Source of the DNA: Draconibacterium orientale
GTDB taxonomy: Bacteria; Bacteroidota; Bacteroidia; Bacteroidales; UBA12170
Direction: 5' to 3'
Assembly (NCBI GenBank): GCA_020718315.1
Contig: DYSK01000109.1
Span: 1-5,339, forward strand
Length of the DNA stretch: 5,339 nucleotides
The notes beneath the pieces are model-generated. The model had not been told where the DNA came from, ran no database searches, and saw nothing but the letters and a program-made list of their open reading frames with translations. Every line of letters starts with the position of its first letter. Position 1 is the first letter of the stretch. The position numbers and the translations under genes are program-made. Positions 1 to 5,339 of this stretch are shown here, one piece after another.

Positions 1-1134
1 GATTCGATCCGAACAAAAATTCTTGATTCTCCAATTCCTGTTTATGTTTTGATTGATAACAATGCCGCTTCGGCGGGTGCTTTGATTGCGATTGCTTGTG
101 ATAGCATATATATGGTTGCAGGAGCAAATATTGGCGCTGCCACTGTGGTAAATCAAACAGGCGAAGCGATGCCCGACAAATACCAATCGTATATGCGCAG
201 CATGATGCGCTCAACAGCAGAAGCCACCGGACGCGATCCACAAATTGCGCAAGCCATGGTAGATCCACGAATTGTTGTTCCTGGACTCATCGATTCCACG
301 ATGGTACTCACATTTACCACTTCCGAAGCAATCAAATATGGCTTTTGCGAAGCTGAAGTAAAAAATATTCCGGAACTGTTGAAAAGACTTAATTTGGACA
401 AAGACGCTTTAAAAGAACAACATTTAAAAGCGACCGACCGCATTATCCGCTTTCTAATCCATCCAATGGTAAGTGGTATTTTAATCATGATGATAGTGGG
501 TGGAATCTATTTCGAATTGCAAACTCCCGGAATTGGATTTCCATTGGGAGCTGCAGTTTTAGGAGCCATTCTTTATTTTGCACCACATTATTTAGAAGGA
601 TTGGCAGCACATTGGGAAATCATTGTTTTCATTGTAGGTTTGATATTATTAGCCATCGAAATTTTTGTGATTCCCGGTTTTGGCGTTAGTGGCGTTTTAG
701 GCATACTGTTTATTCTATTATCGCTTGCTTTGGCAACAGTGAAGAATATTGGTTTTGAATTTAGTTTGCCCAACCTAACCCAATTTATTCTTTCGTTGTT
801 GTATGTGAGCGTGGCTTCTGTTGCCGGCTTATTTCTCTCCTATTATTTGACAAAAAAATTGTTTGGAACAAATCGCTTTGGGGAACTAAGCCTGATGACA
901 GTTCAAAAAAACGAAGCAGGATTTAGCATCAAAGACAGCCATTATTCCAAAATGATTGGAAAAGAAGGTGTTGCGCATACTGTTTTGAGACCTTCCGGAA
1001 AAATAAAAATCGAAAACAACTATTTCGATGCCGTGGCAGAAGTCGGGTTTATCGATAAAGGCGAAACAATTAAAGTGGTTGGCTACAACAATTCCCAACT
1101 AAGCGTGGTAAAATCTTCTCAAATAACAGTTTGA
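1..1134 (+). CDS. nfeD: NfeD family membrane-bound serine protease (ClpP class), 5'-truncated
   Basis: The reading frame is open from base 1, so the gene begins outside the window; the TTG at 49 lies inside the protease domain and is not the start. The visible 377 residues begin in the ClpP-like domain. The motif NNAASAGA carries the likely catalytic serine (fragment residue 24, bases 70-72). The lysine in PDKYQSY (residue 60, bases 178-180) is the probable dyad partner, as in archaeal 1510-N proteases. Then comes LTFTTSEAIKYGF, which is typical of the family. Four or five hydrophobic segments follow (about residues 150-172, 180-195, 206-224, 229-246, 261-284), including the IPGFGVSGVLG turn. 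A C-terminal soluble OB-fold NfeD domain (about 315-377) has IGKEGVAHTVLRPSGKI. Members cleave hydrophobic stretches of membrane proteins and often pair with a stomatin/flotillin-like protein; none is encoded in the visible flank. Known family length suggests roughly 60-90 N-terminal residues, including a signal peptide, are missing. Confidence 0.93.
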   Translation, partial: DSIRTKILDSPIPVYVLIDNNAASAGALIAIACDSIYMVAGANIGAATVVNQTGEAMPDKYQSYMRSMMRSTAEATGRDPQIAQAMVDPRIVVPGLIDSTMVLTFTTSEAIKYGFCEAEVKNIPELLKRLNLDKDALKEQHLKATDRIIRFLIHPMVSGILIMMIVGGIYFELQTPGIGFPLGAAVLGAILYFAPHYLEGLAAHWEIIVFIVGLILLAIEIFVIPGFGVSGVLGILFILLSLALATVKNIGFEFSLPNLTQFILSLLYVSVASVAGLFLSYYLTKKLFGTNRFGELSLMTVQKNEAGFSIKDSHYSKMIGKEGVAHTVLRPSGKIKIENNYFDAVAEVGFIDKGETIKVVGYNNSQLSVVKSSQITV

Positions 1135-1267
1135 GTTCCAGCTTTAAGTCGTCGGAAAAGAAAATATATTTTTTCTAGGAATTGAATTCAATCTTTCTTC
1201 AGAATCTCTTTTTTGTTGTTATTTGGCACGCTCAACAATAAAAGCCGATATATCCAAACTATTAAAC

Positions 1268-1275
1268 TATCTTTG
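1268..1275 (+). promoter_or_regulatory. Bacteroidota-type -7 promoter element for the helicase gene
   Basis: TATCTTTG is an exact match to the TAnnTTTG consensus used by the primary sigma factor of Bacteroidota. It lies 19 bases before the ATG at 1295, giving an expected leader of roughly a dozen bases. No TTTG -33 element is seen at the usual spacing; the nearest TTTG (1222-1225) is too far upstream. The short A-rich stretch attaaaaataat before the ATG is the usual substitute for a Shine-Dalgarno site in this phylum. Confidence 0.6.
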
Positions 1276-1294
1276 CAGCCATTAAAAATAATAC

Positions 1295-2569
1295 ATGACA
1301 TTTGAAAATTTAGGGCTTATTGAGCCTATTCTTAAAGCCCTTCAAACGGAAGGCTACACCAAACCAACCCCAATCCAAGAACAATCTATCCCGCTCTTAC
1401 TTCAAGGAAAAGACCTTTTAGGCTGCGCACAAACCGGAACAGGAAAAACAGCTGCTTTTGCTATTCCAATCCTTCAGAAACTTTTTCTAAGCAAGAATGA
1501 CGCAAAAGGAAAAAGAAAAATAAGAGCAATCATCCTCACACCAACAAGAGAACTGGCCGTTCAAATTGGCGACAGTTTTACAACTTACGGAAAATTTACC
1601 GGAATCAAGAACACGGTAATTTATGGCGGCGTAAAACAATTTTCTCAAACACAAGCCCTACAACAAGGTATTGATGTGTTGATTGCTACACCAGGCCGAT
1701 TGTTGGATTTGATGGATCAGGGTTTTGTTTCCTTGAAAGACATTGAATATTCTGTTCTAGACGAAGCCGATCATATGTTAGATATGGGCTTTATCCACGA
1801 TATACGAAAGATTATTGCAAAATTGCCAGTCAAAAGGCAATCGCTTTTTTTCTCGGCCACCATGCCCGCCGAAATTCTTGATTTATCGAGCAAGATATTA
1901 GGAAATCCGGCAAGAGTGACTATCAATCCAGAGCAAACAACCGCCGAACGAGTAGAGCAAGCTGTCTATTTTGTGGGCAGAGATGATAAAACAAAATTGC
2001 TAATCCATTTATTGCAAAACGAAAAAATTGATTCAGCACTTATTTTTTCCCGAACCAAACATGGCGCAGATAAGGTTGTAAAACTATTGGCCAAAACCAA
2101 TATTCACGCAGCGGCTATTCATGGAAATAAATCGCAAAGTGCCCGACAACGCGCTTTAGACAATTTCAAAAGCGGCCAATCAAATATTTTGATTGCTACG
2201 GATATTGCAGCTCGTGGTATCGACGTGGAAGAATTGTCGCATGTTATCAATTTCGATTTGCCAAACGTTCCGGAAACTTATATTCACCGGATTGGCCGAA
2301 CCGGTCGTGCAAACGCCAGCGGAACAGCAATTTCATTTTGCGATGGCGAGGAAAGAGCTTATTTGAAGGATATTCAAAAGCTGATTGAACAGAAAATAAG
2401 CGTTGTAAATGACCATCCTTTTGTGGACGACGGAACGTTTGTTCCTTCAAAAAAACAAGTTCGCCCTCCACGCAGACCGCAAACAAGCAGAAGCAAAGGT
2501 GCCAGAATTGATTCAACGAATGGTCATCAGTCCAAATCAAATAATAGTTATTCGCGAAAGCGGTATTAA
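1295..2569 (+). CDS. rhlE: DEAD-box ATP-dependent RNA helicase, RhlE type
   Basis: This is a complete 424-residue DEAD-box helicase that unwinds short RNA duplexes using ATP, in ribosome assembly or RNA turnover. All motifs are present in order: Q motif (F3 to Q28, KPTPIQ), Walker A AQTGTGKT (45-52), PTRELA (83-88), TPGR (132-135), DEAD (156-159), SAT (187-189), motif IV LIFSRTKHGAD (249-259), motif V ATDIAARGID (301-310) and motif VI HRIGRTGR (331-338). The linker PEQTTAERVEQ (212-222) is characteristic of the RhlE subgroup. The tail from about residue 385 is basic and low in complexity (RPPRRPQ, ending YSRKRY), as expected for an RNA-binding extension. There is no DbpA/CsdA RNA-binding domain. 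It is probably transcribed alone: a -7 element lies just upstream and a terminator just downstream. The subgroup name is a family inference; the helicase call itself is certain. Confidence 0.96.
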   Translation: MTFENLGLIEPILKALQTEGYTKPTPIQEQSIPLLLQGKDLLGCAQTGTGKTAAFAIPILQKLFLSKNDAKGKRKIRAIILTPTRELAVQIGDSFTTYGKFTGIKNTVIYGGVKQFSQTQALQQGIDVLIATPGRLLDLMDQGFVSLKDIEYSVLDEADHMLDMGFIHDIRKIIAKLPVKRQSLFFSATMPAEILDLSSKILGNPARVTINPEQTTAERVEQAVYFVGRDDKTKLLIHLLQNEKIDSALIFSRTKHGADKVVKLLAKTNIHAAAIHGNKSQSARQRALDNFKSGQSNILIATDIAARGIDVEELSHVINFDLPNVPETYIHRIGRTGRANASGTAISFCDGEERAYLKDIQKLIEQKISVVNDHPFVDDGTFVPSKKQVRPPRRPQTSRSKGARIDSTNGHQSKSNNSYSRKRY

Positions 2570-2608
2570 AATTCGAACGGATTATAAGACTGTTTAAAAG
2601 AAACCAGA

Positions 2609-2639
2609 TAGCACCTCCAAGAAGGTGCTATTTTATTTT
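2609..2639 (+). terminator. Rho-independent terminator between convergent genes
   Basis: TAGCACCT (2609-2616) pairs perfectly with AGGTGCTA (2623-2630) around a 6-base loop. Flanking AGA/TTT can extend the stem by about three pairs, one of them a G-T wobble. It is followed by TTTTATTTT (2631-2639), a good U-tract for the helicase transcript. The stop codon of the minus-strand oxidoreductase (2633-2635) lies inside the T-tract, so the same stem also follows that gene on the other strand. There the distal tract (TCTGGTTTCTTTT) is poorer, so termination is probably stronger in the plus direction. Confidence 0.82.
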
Positions 2640-3871
2640 GCAAACGAATTTCCCGCCAACCATCCGGTAGAATATGCTATTTGCAAATTATAGCCTCCTG
2701 TTTCGGCGTCCAAATCAATCATTTCGCCGGCAAAATAAAGCCCGGAAATCAATTTCGATTCCATGGTTTTTGGTGATATTTCATCTGTAATTACACCACC
2801 GGCGGTAATAATGGCTTCTTTAAAACTACGATAGTTCGAAACGGTAAAACGCAAATTTTTAAGTAGATTCCGAATTTGTTTGCGCTCTACGGCCGAAACC
2901 TGATGACATTCCTTTTCAGAATCGATATTCAAGAGATCAAGAAAAACAGGTATCATACTCGAAGGCAACCAATAACTAAAAATATTTCCAAGTCTTTTTT
3001 TGCCATGTTCGTTTAAATCGCGCTGCAAGCGCAAATCGAGTTTTTGATCGTCGAGAGCCGGTTTCAAATCGATAGAGATTTCTACTTTATTCTGCTTTTG
3101 AAATTCGGCCACCACTATTCTGCTCAATGTAAGAATGATAGGTCCTGAAAGACCAAAATGAGTAAAAATCATCTCACCAAAATCTTCTCCCATTTTCTTC
3201 CCATTTACCCAAACAATGGCTTTCACATTTTTCAGATTTAAGCCTTGCAGTCGTTGCGCCACATCTCCCTCAGTTTCCAAAGGAACTAATGCGGGAATCG
3301 GTTTGGCAATTTTATGTCCGTGTTCGACAACCAAATTATAGCCATCTCCGGTGGACCCGGTGGCCGGATAGGATTTCCCGCCGGTAGCCAAAATCACTTT
3401 CTTGGCGTAGAGCGGCTGACCGTTCACCAGAACGCCTTTAACGATTTTATTTTCGACAATCAATTTTTCGACACGAGCATCTGTAGCAATTTCAACACCT
3501 TTTTCTTTTATCCATTTCAGCAATGCATTCAACACGTCCTTCGATTTATCGCTAGCCGGAAAATAGCGTCCGCCGCGCTCTAAAACCGATTCAACTTCAT
3601 ATTTTTCGAGCAGTTCTAGGATGTCTTTTGAATAAAATTGAGAAAAAGCATTTCTTAAAAAACGTCCGTTGGGATAAACGTGCGAAATAAACTCACTGAT
3701 TGCCGCATCGTTGGTGATATTGCAACGTCCTTTTCCGGTGATTAAAAGTTTGCGACCGGGAAGGCGCATTTTTTCTAAAATCAGCACATTTGCGCCCAAT
3801 TCCGCCGCTCTTCCGGCAGCCAACAAACCGGCCGGGCCGGCTCCTACTACTATCACATCAAGATTACTCAT
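2633..3871 (-). CDS. HI0933/BaiN-type NAD(P)/FAD-dependent oxidoreductase
   Basis: This is a complete flavoprotein of 412 residues from the ATG at 3871, the usual length for the HI0933 (YhiN/BaiN) family. The N-terminus has a Rossmann dinucleotide-binding fold, VVGAGPAG (residues 8-15), with an acidic residue ending the second strand (E33). The family signature PGRKLLITGKGRCNITN follows at 38-54. A second signature, ATGGKSYPATGSTGDG, lies at 162-177. The C-terminus has the FAD-contacting FAGEMIDLDAETGGYN (380-395). No signal peptide or membrane segment is seen, so it should be cytosolic. Some relatives are called aminoacetone oxidase-like, and BaiN acts in bile-acid dehydroxylation, but the substrate of most members is unknown and cannot be inferred here. 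An in-frame TTG at 3880 would add three residues (MCP), but it overlaps the putative -7 element, so ATG 3871 is preferred. The gene is convergent with the helicase and divergent from the desaturase, so it is probably monocistronic. Confidence 0.93.
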   Translation of the reverse strand: MSNLDVIVVGAGPAGLLAAGRAAELGANVLILEKMRLPGRKLLITGKGRCNITNDAAISEFISHVYPNGRFLRNAFSQFYSKDILELLEKYEVESVLERGGRYFPASDKSKDVLNALLKWIKEKGVEIATDARVEKLIVENKIVKGVLVNGQPLYAKKVILATGGKSYPATGSTGDGYNLVVEHGHKIAKPIPALVPLETEGDVAQRLQGLNLKNVKAIVWVNGKKMGEDFGEMIFTHFGLSGPIILTLSRIVVAEFQKQNKVEISIDLKPALDDQKLDLRLQRDLNEHGKKRLGNIFSYWLPSSMIPVFLDLLNIDSEKECHQVSAVERKQIRNLLKNLRFTVSNYRSFKEAIITAGGVITDEISPKTMESKLISGLYFAGEMIDLDAETGGYNLQIAYSTGWLAGNSFAK

Positions 3872-3877
3872 CGGGCA

Positions 3878-3885
3878 CAAAAGTA
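3878..3885 (-). promoter_or_regulatory. -7 promoter element for the oxidoreductase gene
   Basis: On the minus strand this reads TACTTTTG, an exact TAnnTTTG match, ending only six bases before the ATG at 3871. A TTTG on the same strand (3912-3915) could serve as the -33 element, but its spacing of 26 bases is a little longer than usual. If used, transcription would begin at or within a few bases of the start codon, giving a leaderless or nearly leaderless mRNA and excluding the upstream TTG start. Confidence 0.5.
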
Positions 3886-3980
3886 TTGCTAATTGCTTAA
3901 TTTTGAATAACCAAATGCTTTTGAATATTATTATTTAGAATCAAAACAAATTAAAAATTAAAACTCGCTCCAAGTTTGAT

Positions 3981-3988
3981 TATTTTTG
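3981..3988 (+). promoter_or_regulatory. Candidate -7 element for the desaturase leader transcript
   Basis: TATTTTTG matches TAnnTTTG exactly. No -33 TTTG is seen at the normal distance upstream. Use of this element would start the transcript near 3995 and give a leader of about 255 bases containing both copies of the 91-bp repeat. A competing candidate lies just downstream (see 3985-4017). Confidence 0.4.
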
Positions 3989-4017
3989 CATAAGAATTCA
4001 AGTGTTATTATCCTTTG
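3985..4017 (+). promoter_or_regulatory. Alternative promoter pair for the desaturase leader
   Basis: TTTG at 3985-3988 is followed after 20 bases by TATCCTTTG (4009-4017). This resembles the Bacteroidota -33/-7 pair with good spacing but has one extra base between TA and TTTG. It would start transcription near 4024, still upstream of both repeat copies. Only transcript mapping can choose between this and the element at 3981. Confidence 0.3.
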
Positions 4018-4067
4018 AATGGAGGTAAAATTCTCATAATTAATAAGCAAGCCGAAAATAAATTGTT

Positions 4068-4139
4068 ATGAAACATCCACGACTAAACAATCTTGACACA
4101 CAGGCGGATGATTATCGTGGATGTAGCATCTGGCCTTAA
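4068..4139 (+). CDS. Possible 23-codon leader peptide, copy 1
   Basis: ATG at 4068 opens a 23-codon frame ending at TAA 4137-4139. The peptide starts MKHPRLNNL and ends YRGCSIWP. The frame begins at the first base of the repeat unit and covers exactly the stretch holding the two crossing inverted repeats: the first stem arm starts five bases after the A of the ATG, and the last arm abuts the stop codon. I recognise no family. The peptide has no signal or membrane segment. The Trp-Pro-stop ending is of the kind that can slow termination, as in TnaC, but this is only an analogy. It could equally be a chance frame in a structured RNA. No Shine-Dalgarno site is visible, though that is common in Bacteroidota. 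Confidence 0.3.
   Translation: MKHPRLNNLDTQADDYRGCSIWP
4073..4136 (+). ncRNA. Predicted structured leader element, copy 1 (two crossing stems)
   Basis: Arm ACATCCACGA (4073-4082) is perfectly complementary to TCGTGGATGT (4115-4124), a 10-bp stem with a 32-base loop. Inside that loop AGGCGGATG (4102-4110) is complementary to CATCTGGCCT (4127-4136) downstream of the stem: four pairs, one G-T wobble, then four pairs, with G4132 bulged. The two helices cross, giving a pseudoknot if both form. The connecting segments (AUUA and AG) are short, so simultaneous full formation may be strained. The alternative is a nested pair of smaller hairpins, CATCC (4074-4078) with GGATG (4106-4110) and GATG (4120-4123) with CATC (4127-4130). 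I do not recognise a known riboswitch class. The complementarity is seen directly; the regulatory role is inferred. Confidence 0.45.
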
Positions 4140-4158
4140 ACCGTAAAATTATAAACAG

Positions 4159-4230
4159 ATGAAACATCCACGACTAAACAATCTTGACACACAGGCGGAT
4201 GATTATCGTGGATGTAGCATCTGGCCTTAA
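4159..4230 (+). CDS. Possible 23-codon leader peptide, copy 2
   Basis: This is an identical second copy of the short frame at 4068-4139, shifted by 91 bases and so in another reading frame. Its stop codon (4228-4230) lies 19 bases before the desaturase ATG at 4250. The 19 bases between the stop of copy 1 and the ATG of copy 2 are the same, so all three ATGs in the series except the first share an identical upstream context. This spacing would allow termination-reinitiation or coupling of translation from one frame to the next. Coding status is unproven. Confidence 0.3.
   Translation: MKHPRLNNLDTQADDYRGCSIWP
4164..4227 (+). ncRNA. Predicted structured leader element, copy 2
   Basis: This is identical to the element at 4073-4136. 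The 10-bp stem arms are at 4164-4173 and 4206-4215, and the crossing arms at 4193-4201 and 4218-4227. Because the copies are identical, arms of copy 1 can also pair with arms of copy 2, so the duplicated leader has more possible folds than a single unit. This copy lies nearest the desaturase start and would be the one affecting its translation directly. Confidence 0.43.
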
Positions 4231-4249
4231 ACCGTAAAATTATAAACAG

Positions 4250-5339
4250 ATGAATAATTTAAAAATAAAATTCTCGCCAAAGCTCAAACCTGAATTTATA
4301 ATGGAATTGAGAGAGAAAGTGAATGAATATTTTGAACTTAACAACATCTCAAAATATGGAACTAGCAATTTGGTAATTAAGTCCGTTTTTATGTCGTTAC
4401 TCTATTTTGCGCCTCTTTTATTGATGCTTATCGGAATTATTTCTTCCCCTTTTGCTATTTTTATTTCTTGGGTAATTATGGGATTTGGAATGGCCGGGGT
4501 TGGAATGGTCCTTATGCATGATGCGAATCACAGAAGCTATTCAAAAAACCAAAAAACAAATCATTGGTTAAGCAAATCGCTCTATTTTCTTGGAGGTTAT
4601 CCGGCTAACTGGCGACATCAACATAATACGATGCATCATGGATTTACAAATATTGATGGACACGATGAAGATATTAATCCTGGCCCGGTTTTGAGACTCT
4701 CGCCACACAAACCATTGTTCAAAATACATAAATTTCAGCATATTTATGCTTGGGTTTTATATGGTTTGATGACGTTAACCTGGGTTACAACGAAAGATTT
4801 CATCCAACTTTTAAAGTATAAAAAAACCGGTATTGCTTTAAGCAACTCTAAGACTTACAATCAGTTAATGCTCGATTTAATTTCTTCAAAAATTCTTTAC
4901 TATGTCGTTTTCTTAGTTCTTCCAATTCTTGTATTGCCAATTGCATGGTACTGGATTTTAATTTTCTTTTTTGCAATGCATTTTGTAAGCGGATTTATTC
5001 TAACGGTAATCTTTCAAACTGCTCATGTTATGACCACATCTGCTTTTCCATTGCCTGATGATAATGGAAATATTGAAAATAATTGGGCCATTCATCAATT
5101 GTTAACCACTTCAGATTATGCACCAAAAAGCAAAATTTTTTCGTGGATGATAGGTGGACTAAATTATCAGGTCGAACATCATTTGTTTCCAAATATAAGT
5201 CATGTTCATTACAAAAACTTATCAAAATTTGTAAAAGACACCGCCGAAAAATACGATTTACCTTATTATGTGAAGCGAACTTTTTTTACAGCTGTTTCAG
5301 ATCATTATAAAATGCTTAGAAATCTTGGTCGAACCGAAC
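4250..5339 (+). CDS. Membrane fatty acid (acyl-CoA/acyl-lipid) desaturase, 3'-truncated
   Basis: The frame opens at ATG 4250 and stays open to the window edge (363 codons visible), so the stop lies beyond; most of the protein is present. It belongs to the membrane di-iron desaturase family, which inserts a cis double bond into acyl chains. All three histidine boxes are seen: HDANH (residues 90-94), HNTMHH (125-130, within WRHQHNTMHHG) and QVEHH (307-311, followed by LFP). H259 in FQTAHV and H282 are further histidines of the sort seen in this family. Hydrophobic segments lie at about 43-64, 68-88, 165-180, 215-232 and 234-256. The QxxHH third box resembles the front-end desaturase branch, but no cytochrome b5 domain is present in the visible part and the position of the double bond cannot be told. 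The start is supported by the N-terminal KFSPKLKPEF...ELREKVNEYF stretch, which is typical of Bacteroidota homologues; the next ATG (4301) would remove part of it. The start codon coincides with the end of the tandem leader repeat. Confidence 0.94.
   Translation, partial: MNNLKIKFSPKLKPEFIMELREKVNEYFELNNISKYGTSNLVIKSVFMSLLYFAPLLLMLIGIISSPFAIFISWVIMGFGMAGVGMVLMHDANHRSYSKNQKTNHWLSKSLYFLGGYPANWRHQHNTMHHGFTNIDGHDEDINPGPVLRLSPHKPLFKIHKFQHIYAWVLYGLMTLTWVTTKDFIQLLKYKKTGIALSNSKTYNQLMLDLISSKILYYVVFLVLPILVLPIAWYWILIFFFAMHFVSGFILTVIFQTAHVMTTSAFPLPDDNGNIENNWAIHQLLTTSDYAPKSKIFSWMIGGLNYQVEHHLFPNISHVHYKNLSKFVKDTAEKYDLPYYVKRTFFTAVSDHYKMLRNLGRTE

Larger units (their letters stand above)
3886..4067. other. AT-rich divergent intergenic region
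   Basis: This stretch separates the minus-strand oxidoreductase from the duplicated desaturase leader. It is AT-rich and holds candidate promoter elements for both directions but no supported gene. A GGAGG sequence at 4021-4025 resembles a Shine-Dalgarno site but has no start codon at a useful distance. The only ATG near it (4019) opens a frame of just six codons. Confidence 0.6.
4068..4254 (+). repeat. Exact 91-bp tandem duplication upstream of the desaturase
   Basis: Two contiguous copies (4068-4158 and 4159-4249) are identical at all 91 positions. A further 5 bases of the unit (ATGAA, 4250-4254) form the first bases of the desaturase gene. Upstream identity stops sharply at 4068. ATGAA therefore occurs at both unit boundaries and at the end, as expected if an ancestral single unit flanked by ATGAA was duplicated by slippage or short-homology recombination. 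The unit has 36 G or C bases out of 91, visibly more than the AT-rich DNA just upstream. Because 91 is not a multiple of 3, the ATGs at 4068, 4159 and 4250 lie in three different frames. There are no spacers, transposase or target-site duplications. Confidence 0.97.

Noticed and set aside
1159..1177. Possible terminator after nfeD (AGAAAA...TTTTCT)
   Set aside because: The stem would be almost only A-T pairs with no stable GC core, so it is unlikely to terminate well.
1181..1192. Perfect 12-bp palindrome ATTGAATTCAAT between nfeD and the helicase
   Set aside because: It could be an operator, but a single short AT-rich palindrome about 75 bases from the putative -7 element, with no second copy in the window, is not enough to call one.
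2409..2597. Overlapping plus-strand frame at the end of the helicase gene
   Set aside because: It is an out-of-frame reading of the basic tail of the helicase, with no domain or own signals. The helicase frame is complete with a normal stop.
3314..3583. Plus-strand frame opposite the oxidoreductase
   Set aside because: It is antisense to conserved family motifs of the oxidoreductase, and its translation has no recognisable features.
3872..3880. TTG at 3880 as the start of the oxidoreductase
   Set aside because: It would add only three non-conserved residues and overlaps the putative -7 promoter element. The ATG at 3871 fits the family N-terminus.
4019..4039. Six-codon frame with a GGAGG sequence, sharing AAAATTCTC with the start of the desaturase
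   Set aside because: It is too short to support as a gene. The GGAGG lies inside the frame and has no start codon at a suitable distance. A 9-base match in AT-rich DNA can be chance.
4045..4072. Possible degenerate third repeat unit upstream of copy 1 (CCGAAAAT...ATGAA resembles CCGTAAAAT...ATGAA)
   Set aside because: The likeness is limited to AT-rich bases and needs gaps, and none of the stem arms is present further upstream.
4068..4249. CRISPR array or satellite
   Set aside because: There are only two copies, directly abutting with no spacers, and the unit is far longer than a CRISPR repeat. No cas gene is present.
4068..4249. Insertion sequence, MITE or integron attC site
   Set aside because: There is no transposase or integrase, no terminal inverted repeats at the unit ends and no target duplication. 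The inverted arms cross instead of forming the single long hairpin of an attC site, and the boundaries are explained by ATGAA short homology.
5028..5310. Frames on both strands within the 3' part of the desaturase
   Set aside because: They overlap the desaturase reading frame, including its QVEHH box, and are shadows of it.

Overview
The window looks like chromosomal DNA of a member of the Bacteroidota (Bacteroidetes). The evidence is AT-rich coding sequence, start codons with A-rich upstream regions instead of clear Shine-Dalgarno sites, exact matches to the Bacteroidota -7 promoter consensus TAnnTTTG ahead of genes, and protein families that look typical of this phylum. The genus cannot be read from the sequence.

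Layout: (1) 1-1134, plus strand: the 3' part of a long-form NfeD membrane serine protease, cut by the window edge. (2) 1295-2569, plus strand: a complete RhlE-type DEAD-box RNA helicase with its own putative -7 element. (3) 2609-2639: a stem-loop terminator shared by the helicase and the convergent next gene. (4) 2633-3871, minus strand: a complete HI0933/BaiN-type FAD-dependent oxidoreductase. Its -7 element sits so close to the ATG that the transcript may be nearly leaderless. (5) 3886-4249: a divergent intergenic region with one or two candidate promoters towards the right and then an exact 91-bp tandem duplication (two copies, 4068-4249). (6) 4250-5338 and beyond, plus strand: a membrane fatty acid desaturase with all three histidine boxes, cut by the right edge.

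The four proteins do not form an evident pathway. NfeD (membrane quality control), the desaturase (membrane fluidity) and an RNA helicase are all plausible stress or cold-adaptation genes, but they appear to be separate transcription units. The part worth attention is the leader of the desaturase. Each 91-bp unit holds a 23-codon open reading frame that occupies the same stretch as two crossing inverted repeats (a predicted pseudoknot or pair of alternative folds). The unit ends exactly at the desaturase start codon. This arrangement suggests a translated or structured cis-regulatory leader that has been duplicated by a short-homology event at a repeated ATGAA. I do not recognise it as a known RNA family.
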